11,863 nucleotides of DNA from Planctomycetota bacterium (GCA_016793305.1 JAEUHU010000235.1:1-11863), one strand, 5' to 3'; positions 1 to 7,768 are shown, counted from the first letter of the stretch. Notes: generated from the sequence alone by a model not told the origin. A program made the numbers and translations.

Positions 1-1875
1 ACGGAGTTCGAGGTCGTCACCGCCGAGGGCGGCCACCAGGCGCTGCAGCTGTGCCGCGAGCAGTCGTTCGACCTGATCCTGCTCGACGTCGTGATGCCCG
101 GGCTCGACGGGTTCGAGGTCTGCCGTCGGTTGAAGAACGACCCGCGCACGGCCTTCGTCCCGGTGATCTTCCTGACTGGTCGACTCGCCGACGAGTCCGA
201 GAAGCTGGCCGCCTACCAGCTCGGTGCCGTCGACTACATCCAGAAGCCGATCAACCGCGACGAGCTGGTGGCGCGCATCCGCGTGATGCGGCAGCTCGAG
301 GAGGTCCGTTCGCGGCTCGACCGCGAGAACGCGGGGCTGCGCGACGAGCTGGCAGCGCGCGAGGAGGCCGCGCACAGCACCGGCGAACTGGTCGCCGACC
401 TGCAGGCGCTGCGGGCAGCCTGGCCGGTGGCCCCGGTCGGCGTGCTGGCCGTCGACCGCGACGGCACGATCACCGCGCGCGACGAGCACGCTGCCGCCTG
501 GTTGCCGGGCCTCGCGACCGGCGTCGCGTTGGGGGACTCGGGCCCAGCCGGCGATCGTCTGGTGGCCTGGATCGCCGGCGGAGGGGCGGCGACCGAGCTG
601 CTGCTGCCCGGTGGCGAAGGGGCTCCCGAACGGCGCTTGCTGGCCCGCCTCGCGGCGCGTGCCGACGGCGGTCGCTGGATCCTGCTCCAGGACGTGCAGG
701 CCATGCACGCCGCCGAGGCGCGGCTCGCGGCGCGCATGCCGGTGCCGCCGCCGCCGCCGGACGCCCCGGCGTCGCGCGGCTACCACATGACCGAGTTCGT
801 CGGTCGCTCGCACGAGGTCGAGGCGCTGAGCACGATGGTCGGCCGGTTGCGCAACAACCGTTCGACGGTGCTGATCTACGGAGAGAGCGGCACCGGCAAG
901 GAACTGGTCGCGCGCGCGCTGCACTTCGACGGCAACAACCGCAGCGCCCCGTTCATCCCGATCCACTGCGGGGCGATCGCGCCGGAGCTGATCGAGAGCG
1001 AACTGTTCGGCCACGAGAAGGGCGCGTTCACCGGGGCCCAGGCGGCGCGCGACGGCCTGTTCCGCGCCGCCGACGGCGGCACGATCTTCCTCGACGAGAT
1101 CGCCGAGACGTCGCTGAGTCTGCAGGTCAAGTTGCTGCGCGTGTTGCAGCGCGGCGAGATCCGCCCGGTCGGCGCCAGCCAGCCGCTGCTGGTCGACGTG
1201 CGCATCCTCGCGGCCACCAACCGCGACCTGCTCGACCTGGTCCGCGAGGGGCGCTTCCGCGAAGACCTCTACTACCGGCTCGAGGTGGTGACGCTGCACC
1301 TGCCCCCGCTGCGCGAGCGCATCGACGACCTGCCGTTGCTGGTCGACCACTTCCTGGCCCACTGCAACCGCCGCCACGACCGGCGCACGCGGCCGGTGCG
1401 GTCGGTGTCGCGCGGGGCCATGGAACGGCTGTGCGCCTATCCGTGGCCGGGCAACGTGCGCGAGCTCGAGAACACGATCGAACGCGCGTTCGCGCTCGGC
1501 GTCGGCGAAGTGCTGCAGGAACGCGACCTGCCGCCGCACGTGCAGCACGGCACGCCGGCGCTGGGTCCGTCGCCGGTGTGGCGCGCGTCGGGGCCACCGC
1601 CGCCACCCGCGCCGCCGACGAACGCACCGGCCGCACCACCCGCCGTGCCGCCCGCGCGGCCGGTCCCGCCGGGTCCGGCCGAGCCGCCCGGCGCCCCGCC
1701 GGCGAACGGCGAGTCGCGCACGCCGACCGACATGCGCAGCCAGCGCGAGGCGGCCGAACGCCAGGCGATGCTGCAGGCGATCCGCGACAACCATGGCGAC
1801 AAGGCCGCCGCGGCCGCCCAGCTCGGCATGTCGCGCAGCACGTTCTATCGCCGGCTGAAGGAGCTCGGCCTCTGA
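1..1875 (+). CDS. Sigma-54-dependent response regulator (receiver / PAS-like / AAA+ / Fis HTH), 5' end missing
   Basis: NtrC-family transcriptional activator that would be phosphorylated by a sensor kinase and use ATP hydrolysis to open sigma-54 promoters. The reading frame is open from base 1, so the start lies upstream; residues here count from base 1. The receiver domain keeps its phospho-acceptor Asp29 (LILLD), Thr59 (FLTG) and Lys82 (QKP). Residues about 141-227 look like a degenerate PAS domain ([12 protein letters not shown]). The AAA+ domain starts near residue 263, with Walker A GESGTGK at 294-300, an intact sigma-54 contact loop GAFTGA at 341-346 and Walker B IFLDE ending in D365/E366. 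A Pro/Ala-rich linker of about 60 residues leads to a C-terminal Fis-type helix-turn-helix (about 580-624, ending in [10 protein letters not shown]). The partner sensor kinase is not in the window. Domain identities are clear from motifs; the target promoters are unknown. Confidence 0.93.
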   Translation, partial: TEFEVVTAEGGHQALQLCREQSFDLILLDVVMPGLDGFEVCRRLKNDPRTAFVPVIFLTGRLADESEKLAAYQLGAVDYIQKPINRDELVARIRVMRQLEEVRSRLDRENAGLRDELAAREEAAHSTGELVADLQALRAAWPVAPVGVLAVDRDGTITARDEHAAAWLPGLATGVALGDSGPAGDRLVAWIAGGGAATELLLPGGEGAPERRLLARLAARADGGRWILLQDVQAMHAAEARLAARMPVPPPPPDAPASRGYHMTEFVGRSHEVEALSTMVGRLRNNRSTVLIYGESGTGKELVARALHFDGNNRSAPFIPIHCGAIAPELIESELFGHEKGAFTGAQAARDGLFRAADGGTIFLDEIAETSLSLQVKLLRVLQRGEIRPVGASQPLLVDVRILAATNRDLLDLVREGRFREDLYYRLEVVTLHLPPLRERIDDLPLLVDHFLAHCNRRHDRRTRPVRSVSRGAMERLCAYPWPGNVRELENTIERAFALGVGEVLQERDLPPHVQHGTPALGPSPVWRASGPPPPPAPPTNAPAAPPAVPPARPVPPGPAEPPGAPPANGESRTPTDMRSQREAAERQAMLQAIRDNHGDKAAAAAQLGMSRSTFYRRLKELGL

Positions 1876-1892
1876 CCCGGCGGACTCGAGCC

Positions 1893-1920
1893 GTCGCCTC
1901 CCGGCCGGTGGCGGGGCGAC
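1893..1920 (+). terminator. Possible hairpin between the response regulator and dacB
   Basis: Arms GTCGCC (1893-1898) plus CCG (1901-1903) pair with CGG (1912-1914) plus GGCGAC (1915-1920), with a 2-nt bulge and an 8-nt loop. It lies 17 bp after the response-regulator stop. No T-run follows, so it is a stem-loop of uncertain function; such stems are easily formed by chance at this GC content. Confidence 0.3.
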
Positions 1921-1926
1921 TACACT
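1921..1926 (+). promoter_or_regulatory. Candidate -10 element (TACACT) of dacB, leaderless spacing
   Basis: TACACT fits the TANNNT consensus and ends 8 nt before the GTG start at 1935. No Shine-Dalgarno sequence is visible, so transcription could begin at or next to the start codon. No clear -35 hexamer is seen. The same arrangement occurs before three other genes in the window. Confidence 0.45.
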
Positions 1927-1934
1927 GCGCCGCC

Positions 1935-3365
1935 GTGCGCCCCGTCCCGTCCGTCGTCCTGCTCGCCGTCCTGTTCGCCGCCTGCGCGGGAGGGCCGCCC
2001 GCGACCGACCAGGGCGCGATCCAGCGCGCGCTCGACGAGCTGGTCGCGCGGCCCGAACTCGCCGGCGGCCGCGTCGGGCTGCACGTGCTCGAGGCGCCGG
2101 GTGGGCGGACCCTCGCCGAGCACGCAGCCGAGCGCGGGTTCGCCCCGGCTTCGAACGGCAAGCTGGTCACCGCCGCGGTGGCCCTCGCGACGCTGGGGGC
2201 CGAACACCGGTTCGCCACCGAGCTGTGGGTGCGCGGGCCGGTCGAGGACGGCGTGCTGCGCGGCGAAGTGCGCCTCGTCGGTGGCGGGGATCCGGCGTTC
2301 GGCACCGAGGCCCAGTTCGACGCGATCGCCGCGGCGCTGCGGGCGCACAGCGTGCAACGCATCGTCGGCCGCATGGTCGGCGACGACGCCTGGCTCGGGG
2401 GCGAACACCGTGGCCACGGCTGGCAGTGGGACCACCTCGACCAGGACTTCGCGGCGCCGTTCGGCGGACTCTGCTGCCGCGGCAACACGATCGCGGTGCA
2501 CGTCGCCGTCGACGCCGGTGCTTGCCAGGTCCGCCTCGAGCCGCCGGTCGGGCCACAGCCGTGGGTCGACGTCGGGATCGTCGAGGCGGGGCAGCTCGCC
2601 CAGCTCGCCGTGCGACGCCCGCTCGGCAGCGAGCGCATCGAGGTGGTCGGCGACCTCGCCGCCGACGCGGCACCGCAGGTCGTGCGCATCGCCGTGCACG
2701 ATCCGGCCCGCTTCGCCGCCGCGGTGCTGCAGCACGAACTCGCCGCGCGCGGCATCGCCTTCGACGAACTGCCGGACGTGGTCGCCGCCGGGGCGCCGAC
2801 CTGCCTCGTGACACTGCCTTCGGCCCCGCTCGGCGAACTGCTGCAGCCGCTGCTGCGCGCCAGCGACAACCTGGTCGCCGAGCAGCTGTGGCGCGGCGCC
2901 GTGCGCATCGCGACCGGGGTCGGCGACACCGCGGCCGCTGCGCACCACGCCACCGACGTGCTCGCGCAGCTCGCCGTGCCGGTGTCGGGCCTCGTGCTGG
3001 CCGACGGCTCGGGTCTGTCGCGGCGCAACCTGGTCCAGCCGCGCCAGCTGACCGCGCTGCTGTCGGCGGCCTGGCGGGCGCCGTGGCGCGAACCGTTCTT
3101 CGCCGCTCTGCCGCTCGCCGGGGCCTCGGGCACGCTGCAGGAGCGCTTCTGCGAGGGACCGGCCCACGGCCGTGTGCGCGCCAAGACCGGCAGCATCGCG
3201 CGCGTCGTCTGCCTGTCGGGCTACGTGCCGCGGTCGAACCTGCTGGCGCCGCCGCTCGTGTTCAGCGTGCTGCTCAACGACTTCGTCTGCAGTGACGACG
3301 AGGCGCGAGCGGCGATCGACGCGTTCGTGCAGGCGCTCGCCGCGGCGGTGCGCCGCGGCGACTGA
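1935..3365 (+). CDS. dacB: D-alanyl-D-alanine carboxypeptidase/endopeptidase, PBP4 type (peptidase S13), lipoprotein form
   Basis: Low-molecular-mass penicillin-binding protein that trims the terminal D-Ala of peptidoglycan stem peptides and/or cuts cross-links in the periplasm. All three active-site motifs are present in order: SNGK (SxxK) with nucleophile Ser73 and Lys76, SDN at 310-312, and KTG at 417-419, with the long domain insertion between the first two that is typical of PBP4. The 476-residue length matches the family. The GTG start at 1935 is chosen because it gives a short basic N-terminus, a hydrophobic stretch and a lipobox-like FAAC with Cys17, predicting a membrane-anchored lipoprotein; classical PBP4 is soluble or loosely attached. 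It follows the response regulator by 59 bp and seems to have its own promoter. Presence of this enzyme implies a peptidoglycan wall. Confidence 0.93.
   Translation: MRPVPSVVLLAVLFAACAGGPPATDQGAIQRALDELVARPELAGGRVGLHVLEAPGGRTLAEHAAERGFAPASNGKLVTAAVALATLGAEHRFATELWVRGPVEDGVLRGEVRLVGGGDPAFGTEAQFDAIAAALRAHSVQRIVGRMVGDDAWLGGEHRGHGWQWDHLDQDFAAPFGGLCCRGNTIAVHVAVDAGACQVRLEPPVGPQPWVDVGIVEAGQLAQLAVRRPLGSERIEVVGDLAADAAPQVVRIAVHDPARFAAAVLQHELAARGIAFDELPDVVAAGAPTCLVTLPSAPLGELLQPLLRASDNLVAEQLWRGAVRIATGVGDTAAAAHHATDVLAQLAVPVSGLVLADGSGLSRRNLVQPRQLTALLSAAWRAPWREPFFAALPLAGASGTLQERFCEGPAHGRVRAKTGSIARVVCLSGYVPRSNLLAPPLVFSVLLNDFVCSDDEARAAIDAFVQALAAAVRRGD
3338..3360. terminator. Perfect 10-bp GC hairpin at the dacB 3' end, possibly bidirectional
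   Basis: The palindromic 10-mer CGCCGCGGCG occurs at 3338-3347 and again at 3351-3360, separated by GTG, so the region can fold into a 10-bp all-GC stem with a 3-nt loop. It encodes the last residues of dacB and ends 5 bp before its stop. The convergent lipoprotein gene ends only 13 bp beyond that stop, so one hairpin could stop transcripts from both sides. There is no T-tract, and the end of a GC-rich coding region can make such stems by chance. Confidence 0.35.
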
Positions 3366-3378
3366 CACGAGCAGCCGC

Positions 3379-4191
3379 TCAGAACACCAGCGACGCGCCG
3401 AACTGGAAACCGTCGATCACCAGGTCCGCCTCGTAGCCGAGCGCGCCCGCGTCGCCTTCGGCCTGCAGCTGGCTCCAGCGATAGCCGGCGAAGAACGTCA
3501 CGTCGTAGAGCGGCACGTTGTAGGTGCCGCGCACCTCGAGATCGTGTTGCACGTCCTCGAAGTCGCCGCCGAGCACGAGGCCGGGCGAGATCGCGTAGTC
3601 GAGTTCGACGCCGACCGTACGCCACGTGGCGCGCATCCGCATCGCCGCGTAGGCGACGTCGCCGCCGAGGTCGACGTTCTGCGTCTTGGTGCCGTCGGTG
3701 GTGCCGGCGCGCAGGTCGAGATCACGATGGGCCAGCACGACGCCGGCGGCCATCTGGACCTTCAGTGGCTGGTCGCGGTAACTGGTGCGCGCGGTGAACA
3801 GCGGCTCGAGCCAGCCGAGGCGGAACTCGTCCATGGCCGCCCGCATGCGCACCTCGTCGCCGGTCGTGAGCGCGCCCCAGTCGCCGTCGAGCACGCTCGA
3901 CTTCGAGGTCTCGTGGTCGAGCCGGTAGTAGTCGAAGCGCAGGCCGGCGAAGCCGTCGCCGAAGTCGGCGCGCACGCCGATGTCGGTGTCGTAGCGGTCG
4001 AGTCCGAACGCGCGCGTCGGCTGGGCGGTGTTGTCCTGGACGGCTCCCTGGCCCGGCTGGGACTGCAGCGCCACGTCGCCGCCGAGGCGGTACGAGGCCA
4101 GGTAGGGCGAGACCAGGAGGCGCGGTTCGTTGAACGTGGACGTGCACGCCCCGAGCGAGCTCGCGACGGCGAGGAGGACCAGGTTCCGCAT
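3379..4191 (-). CDS. Putative outer-membrane lipoprotein with beta-barrel-like sequence, function unknown
   Basis: Not recognised as a named family. The chosen ATG (4191) gives a 270-residue protein with a textbook lipoprotein signal: MRNLVLLAVASSLGAC, lipobox LGAC, Cys16 as the lipidated residue. A longer reading frame exists upstream, but its extra N-terminus is Arg/Ser-rich and would destroy the signal peptide. The mature part shows repeated stretches of alternating polar and hydrophobic residues with many aromatics and Gly (IGVRADFGDGFAGLRFDYY, FAGYRWSQLQ) and ends in ...GASLVF. A terminal Phe after a last beta strand is the usual signal for outer-membrane barrel insertion. The inference is a surface or outer-membrane protein of about ten strands. 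The gene converges on dacB (13-bp gap) and diverges from the glycosyltransferase gene (95-bp gap). Confidence 0.72.
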   Translation of the reverse strand: MRNLVLLAVASSLGACTSTFNEPRLLVSPYLASYRLGGDVALQSQPGQGAVQDNTAQPTRAFGLDRYDTDIGVRADFGDGFAGLRFDYYRLDHETSKSSVLDGDWGALTTGDEVRMRAAMDEFRLGWLEPLFTARTSYRDQPLKVQMAAGVVLAHRDLDLRAGTTDGTKTQNVDLGGDVAYAAMRMRATWRTVGVELDYAISPGLVLGGDFEDVQHDLEVRGTYNVPLYDVTFFAGYRWSQLQAEGDAGALGYEADLVIDGFQFGASLVF

Positions 4192-4286
4192 GCCGACACG
4201 GTAGGTGGCCGACCGCCGGGAATCACGCGGGCAGGTTCGCCGCCGCGCGATGGCGTGCGAGGGACGGCGGCGTAGCCTGTCGGACG
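4192..4286. promoter_or_regulatory. Divergent promoter region with two candidate -10 elements
   Basis: This 95-bp gap separates two divergent starts. On the minus strand TACCGT (4198-4203 on the plus strand as ACGGTA) ends 6 nt before the ATG at 4191. On the plus strand TAGCCT (4273-4278) ends 8 nt before the ATG at 4287. Neither start has a convincing Shine-Dalgarno sequence; GGA at 4282-4284 is too close. Both genes may be leaderless. No operator-like repeat is evident. Confidence 0.42.
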
Positions 4287-6053
4287 ATGTCGAGCGCGTC
4301 CGCCACACCACCCGTCGCTGCGCCGTCGTCGCGATTGCGCTGGATGGTGGTCGCCACGGTCATGGGGGTCGCGTTGCTCGGCGCCCTGGCCGTGCTCGGC
4401 TACTGGCACTTCGGCGAGCCGGGCCTGCAGCGCCAAAGGCTGGCGCGGCTGTTGTACTTCGGGCCGGTCGGAGCGTCGGGGCTCGCGGCGTGCGGGGCGT
4501 GCTGGCGCTGGCGGGCGCGGTCGACGCGGACGGCCGAACTGGTGGCGCGCGCGTGGCCGGGCCTGCTGGTCGCGGTGCTGTCGACGGCGGCGGTGGTCAC
4601 CGTGGTCGGGCCCGAGCAGCGCTTCCAGTACGACGAGACCAGCCTGCTCGGCGTGTCGCAGAACCTGCACGCGCAGGAGCTCGCGGTGATGACCACCGGC
4701 TCGCTGCCGTCGCGCGGCGAGATCGTGCCGTACGCCAACATGGTCGACAAACGGCCGACGTTGTTCCCGCTGCTGGTGGCGTTGCTGCACGACCTGCGTG
4801 GCTACGACCCGGCGCATCCGTTCGCCGTCAACGCCGGGCTGCTCGGGCTGCTGCTGCTGACCGCGTTCCTGGCGTTCCGAAGCCGCGGGCTGGTGGTGGC
4901 GCTGGCCGCTCCGCTGCTGTTGCTCACGGTGCCGTTGCTGACGGTGGTGGCGACGTCCGGCGCGTTCGAGCTGCTGGCGACGCTGCTGTTCGGCTGGCTG
5001 CTGCTGGCGGCGCTCGATGTCGTCGCTGCCGCGCGCACGGCGAACGGTCCACCGCTGGCGCCGCGCCTCGCCAACCTGCTCGGCATCGGCGGGCTGTTCG
5101 CGTGGTCGCGTTACGAGTCGGTGGTGGCGCTGCTGCTGCTGCTCGGGCTCGTCGCGTGGTTCACGCGCGCGCGGCTCGGATCGGCGCTGACGAAGCCGTT
5201 GCTCGGGTTCGTGGTGGCGATCCCGGCGGCGCTGGCGCCGTTGCTGCCGCTGCTGCTGCACGCGCAGGATCGGCGCTTCTACCCGGAGGCCGGCGGCGTG
5301 GCGTTGTTCGGATTCGGCCACGGCATCGCCCACCTCGGCCCGTTCCTCGGGGCGTGGTTCGCGCCGTCGCCGGGCCAGCCGCTGCCAGGGCTGGTCGCGT
5401 GGTCGGGGCTCGCTGCAGTGGTGGCGTGGGGCGTGGTGGGCAAGCGCTCGGGCCGACGGCTGCCCTGGGCCTCGCTGCTGCTGGTCGCCGTGCCGGTGCT
5501 GGCCGTGACGGTGCTGATGCTGTTCTGGTTCTACGGGAACGTGAACGAGCCGACGGCCCTGCGGTTGTTCCTGCCGGCCGCGGTCGCCACGGCGCTGCTG
5601 CCGCTGCTGCTGGTGCCGACCTCGGCTCGCAGCGGCGCCGTCGTGCTGGTGCTGCTCGTCGGCGCCGCCGGCTACGCGATCCGCGCGGTGGCGCGCGGCG
5701 AGGCGTTCCCGCGGCTCGCCGACGCCGAGATGCTGCAGACGCTCGAACGCGCGGCGAAGCGGCTGACCAGCGATCCCGGGCACACGCTGTGGGTCGGCAC
5801 GCCGGCGCAGTTCCTCGCGTCGCTCGGCTACGCGGCGGTGTCGCCGCAGTTCTTCCTCGACCGCGCCGCGGACATGCAGGCGCTGATGCGGCAGCGCGAC
5901 GTGCGCACCATCTACCTGGTCGAGACGCGCCGCGACGAGCAGATGGCGGCGGTGTTCGGCCGGCCGCGCGACGTGCTCTACCACCTGCCGGGCGAAGCGA
6001 TCGAGCACCTCGGCGGGCGTCTGCCGATCACGATCCACCGGCTGCTGCCGTGA
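4287..6053 (+). CDS. Integral membrane glycosyltransferase, GT39/PMT-like (GT-C fold), putative
   Basis: A 588-residue polytopic membrane protein. By family logic it would move a sugar from a polyprenyl-phosphate donor to a lipid or protein acceptor on the outer face of the inner membrane. A cytosolic N-terminus is followed by about 11 hydrophobic segments (for example 20-40, 90-108, 182-197, 201-221, 226-248, 277-292, 303-324, 396-415, 430-444, 450-463). The first large outer loop carries YDE (115-117), the position of the catalytic acid in GT39/ArnT-type enzymes, followed by KRPTLFPLL (155-163), resembling the conserved 'kpPly' segment. R426-L-F-L-P resembles the 'RYllP' segment before a late helix. 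Residues 471-588 form a soluble C-terminal domain of unknown function. ATG at 4287 is preferred; Met20 would be an alternative. The acceptor cannot be deduced, and overall resemblance to GT39 is moderate. Confidence 0.68.
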   Translation: MSSASATPPVAAPSSRLRWMVVATVMGVALLGALAVLGYWHFGEPGLQRQRLARLLYFGPVGASGLAACGACWRWRARSTRTAELVARAWPGLLVAVLSTAAVVTVVGPEQRFQYDETSLLGVSQNLHAQELAVMTTGSLPSRGEIVPYANMVDKRPTLFPLLVALLHDLRGYDPAHPFAVNAGLLGLLLLTAFLAFRSRGLVVALAAPLLLLTVPLLTVVATSGAFELLATLLFGWLLLAALDVVAAARTANGPPLAPRLANLLGIGGLFAWSRYESVVALLLLLGLVAWFTRARLGSALTKPLLGFVVAIPAALAPLLPLLLHAQDRRFYPEAGGVALFGFGHGIAHLGPFLGAWFAPSPGQPLPGLVAWSGLAAVVAWGVVGKRSGRRLPWASLLLVAVPVLAVTVLMLFWFYGNVNEPTALRLFLPAAVATALLPLLLVPTSARSGAVVLVLLVGAAGYAIRAVARGEAFPRLADAEMLQTLERAAKRLTSDPGHTLWVGTPAQFLASLGYAAVSPQFFLDRAADMQALMRQRDVRTIYLVETRRDEQMAAVFGRPRDVLYHLPGEAIEHLGGRLPITIHRLLP

Positions 6054-6546
6054 CCTCCCGGTCGACCCACTGCAGTTCGGCGCGCGCCCCGTCGCCGCCG
6101 AAGCGCTCGGCCATCACGGTCGCGCGGTAGCGGAAGATCCGTTCGACGTCGCGCCGCACCAGCAGGCGCATGGCGAGCCCGGCGAACGGTCCACCCTTCG
6201 GCCGCATCACCACTTCGTCGCCGAGTGCGGTGCCGCCGTCGCACGGCGTGAACGTGTGGGTGTGGTGCCACAACGCGTAGGGCCCACGCAGCTGCTCGTC
6301 GGCGAACGCGTAGGGCGGTTCCCAGCGGGCGATGCGCGTGCGCCAGCCGATCGGCACGCCGTGCAGCCGCAGGCGGTAGTCGATCAGGGCCCCGACCTGC
6401 ATCGGCAGTGGCATCGGGGTCAGGATGTGGAACGACAGCCACGGCGGCGTCAGTTCCTGCAGGTTGCGCGCGTCCGCGAAGAACGGGAACACCTCGGCCG
6501 GCGGCCGGGGAACCCACAAGGACGTGCGCAGGCACCAGGTCTTCAC
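6028..6546 (-). CDS. SRPBCC-superfamily ligand-binding protein
   Basis: A 172-residue soluble protein of the START/polyketide-cyclase-like (SRPBCC) fold, a helix-grip cavity that binds small hydrophobic ligands. The pattern is typical of the bacterial subfamily often annotated 'SRPBCC family protein': PAEVFPFFADARNLQELTPPW near residues 16-36, then GALIDYRLRLHGVPIGWRT, GPYALWHHTHTF and a late VRRDVERIFRYR helix. No signal peptide or membrane segment is seen, so it is probably cytoplasmic. The start is GTG at 6546, with no good ribosome-binding site; it follows the barrel-protein gene on the same strand by 58 bp and may be co-transcribed. Its last 26 bp overlap the end of the convergent glycosyltransferase gene. 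Ligand and partner are unknown. Confidence 0.8.
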   Translation of the reverse strand: MKTWCLRTSLWVPRPPAEVFPFFADARNLQELTPPWLSFHILTPMPLPMQVGALIDYRLRLHGVPIGWRTRIARWEPPYAFADEQLRGPYALWHHTHTFTPCDGGTALGDEVVMRPKGGPFAGLAMRLLVRRDVERIFRYRATVMAERFGGDGARAELQWVDREVTAAAGGS

Positions 6547-6568
6547 GCGGGCGGCGTTCGCGCCGGCA

Positions 6569-6588
6569 CCGCCTGCGGATGCAGGCGG
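6569..6588 (-). terminator. Perfect 8-bp stem-loop between two minus-strand genes
   Basis: CCGCCTGC (6569-6576) and GCAGGCGG (6581-6588) form a perfect 8-bp stem with a 4-nt loop, about 16 bp past the stop of the barrel-protein gene and 23 bp before the SRPBCC start. It could attenuate or end transcription or stabilise the upstream mRNA. No T-run follows on the minus strand. Confidence 0.38.
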
Positions 6589-6604
6589 CCCGCCGGCCGG
6601 CCGC

Positions 6605-7528
6605 TCACCAGCGGACGTGGAAGTCGAACGTGATGCGGTCCTTCCAGATGTCGTCGCCCGGATCGGTCAGCGCGAACTCGTAGACCAGGCCGAGCTCGTA
6701 CTTCTTCAGGATCTCGAAGCGCGCACCGACGCTGGCCCAGGCCACGAAGCTCTTGTCGGGCTGCGAGCCGAGGTTCGTGTAGTCGCCGCCGCCGATCGGC
6801 AGCGCCACGTCGCCGTCGCTCAGGTAGTGCAGACCGTGGATCTCGCCGACCGGGGCGAACACCGCCTGTTCGCCGGGGTTCACGTCGTAGTCGAGGTGCA
6901 GGTCCCAGTGGCCGACGGTGTTGCCGTCGTCGCCGTCGGTCGGCACGCGCAGCGTGACGTTGCCGACCAGGTGGGCGCGGTCGTAGCCCTTCGCGAAGCT
7001 GACGAACGGGCTGAGCTCGTTGCAGTTGCCGTTGATGACGCCGTAGAGGCGGTGGCCCTGGTCGAGCATCAGGCGGATGCCCGGCGTGATCACCATGTCG
7101 GTCTGCTTGTCGGCGTAGGCGACGTACTTGAAGCCCGCGGCCAGGTCGTTCCAGCCTTCGTCCTCGCCGAACGCGCCGGTCTCGATCTCCGAGTAGCCGT
7201 CCTTCGTGGCGATGAACGACAGCCGTTCGGTCAGGGCGACGCGCGCCTGCAGCGCGTAGACCTCGACGTTGCCGCCCTGCAGCGCCGAGTTGCGGGAGAA
7301 GTAGTGCTTCAGCCACAGGAGCCGCACGCCGGTGTCGTTGAACGGGGATTCGAAGTAGAGCGGCTGGCCGACCGGCTCGTGGAAGTGCTCGAAGCCACGC
7401 AGGCCGGTGAGGAAGCCCGAGTCCTCCGCCTTGGCGGGGGCCTGCGGCTCCTGGGCCGAGACGTTGGCCGCCAGGTAGCCGGCGACGAAGACCGGGAGGG
7501 TGAACAGGGAGAGGAGGGAGCGGTTCAT
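6605..7528 (-). CDS. Outer-membrane beta-barrel protein, resembling the MetA-pathway phenol-degradation/porin-like family
   Basis: A 307-residue exported protein. It starts at ATG 7528 with a Sec signal peptide (MNRSLLSLFTLPVFVAGYLA) and a probable cut after VSA at residue 25. The mature part is rich in amphipathic strand patterns. ARVALTERLSFIATKDGY (95-112), followed by WNDLAAGFKYVAY (126-138) and LRVPTDGDDG (193-202), resembles barrels annotated 'MetA-pathway of phenol degradation' or 'transporter', where 'glTdrlsl..tkdG', 'GDl..g.Ky' and 'lPTGd' recur. The name of that family reflects its first member and does not prove a substrate. The protein ends in FDFHVRW, with an aromatic last residue as in barrel proteins. 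The gene diverges from the secreted-protein gene at 7769 and lies upstream of the SRPBCC gene. Confidence 0.72.
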   Translation of the reverse strand: MNRSLLSLFTLPVFVAGYLAANVSAQEPQAPAKAEDSGFLTGLRGFEHFHEPVGQPLYFESPFNDTGVRLLWLKHYFSRNSALQGGNVEVYALQARVALTERLSFIATKDGYSEIETGAFGEDEGWNDLAAGFKYVAYADKQTDMVITPGIRLMLDQGHRLYGVINGNCNELSPFVSFAKGYDRAHLVGNVTLRVPTDGDDGNTVGHWDLHLDYDVNPGEQAVFAPVGEIHGLHYLSDGDVALPIGGGDYTNLGSQPDKSFVAWASVGARFEILKKYELGLVYEFALTDPGDDIWKDRITFDFHVRW

Positions 7529-7768
7529 CGTTCCCACGCAAAGTCCGGCTGGCAGGGAACTTTCGCGGAGCGGGGCCACTGCGCACTGGTTCCCATGGCG
7601 GTGCGTCGGGGGTGGGTTCGGGTCTACGCCGAGGGGCGCAGAGGGCGGCGCAGGCGCGCGCCGTCGTGGCCCCGTTCTGCCGTCTGCGGGCCGGAAAAAC
7701 CTGCGAGCGCGTCGGCCGTGCCCGACCGGAACCGTGTGGATGGGGGCAGACCGAGACCAAGGAAACCC
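7529..7768. promoter_or_regulatory. Divergent 240-bp intergenic region between barrel-protein and secreted-protein genes
   Basis: It holds the promoters of both neighbours, though I see no convincing -35/-10 pair. Near the minus-strand start there are two nested inverted repeats: GTTCCC (7530-7535) with GGGAAC (7555-7560), and AAAGT (7540-7544) with ACTTT (7559-7563). GTTCCCA also recurs at 7589-7595. A 5-bp stem GTCGG/CCGAC (7711-7715/7722-7726) lies close to the plus-strand gene. An operator is possible but unproven. No credible small gene is seen. Confidence 0.4.
7759..7763 (+). promoter_or_regulatory. Shine-Dalgarno site (AAGGA) deciding the start at 7769
   Basis: AAGGA lies 5 nt before ATG 7769, good spacing for a ribosome-binding site. 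It supports this Met, which also begins the signal peptide, although the frame is open far upstream. It is the clearest Shine-Dalgarno sequence in the window and contrasts with the SD-less neighbours. Confidence 0.6.

Noticed and set aside
51..1934. Plus-strand frame running upstream of dacB into the response regulator
   Set aside because: Arg-rich out-of-frame translation; dacB starts at the GTG at 1935 with a lipoprotein signal.
1127..3196. Long minus-strand open frame opposite the response regulator and dacB
   Set aside because: Low-complexity Arg/Ser/Ala-rich translation with no motifs, opposite two well-supported genes; an effect of high GC content removing stop codons.
3762..6038. 758-codon minus-strand frame rich in Gln, Arg and His
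   Set aside because: Antisense to the glycosyltransferase gene; the composition mirrors the Leu/Val/Ala codons of the membrane helices on the other strand.
7732..7742. CCGTGTGGATG shared with the first unit of the tandem repeat at 10135-10145
   Set aside because: Several 11-base matches are expected by chance in a window of this size, and the similarity stops at once on the right side.
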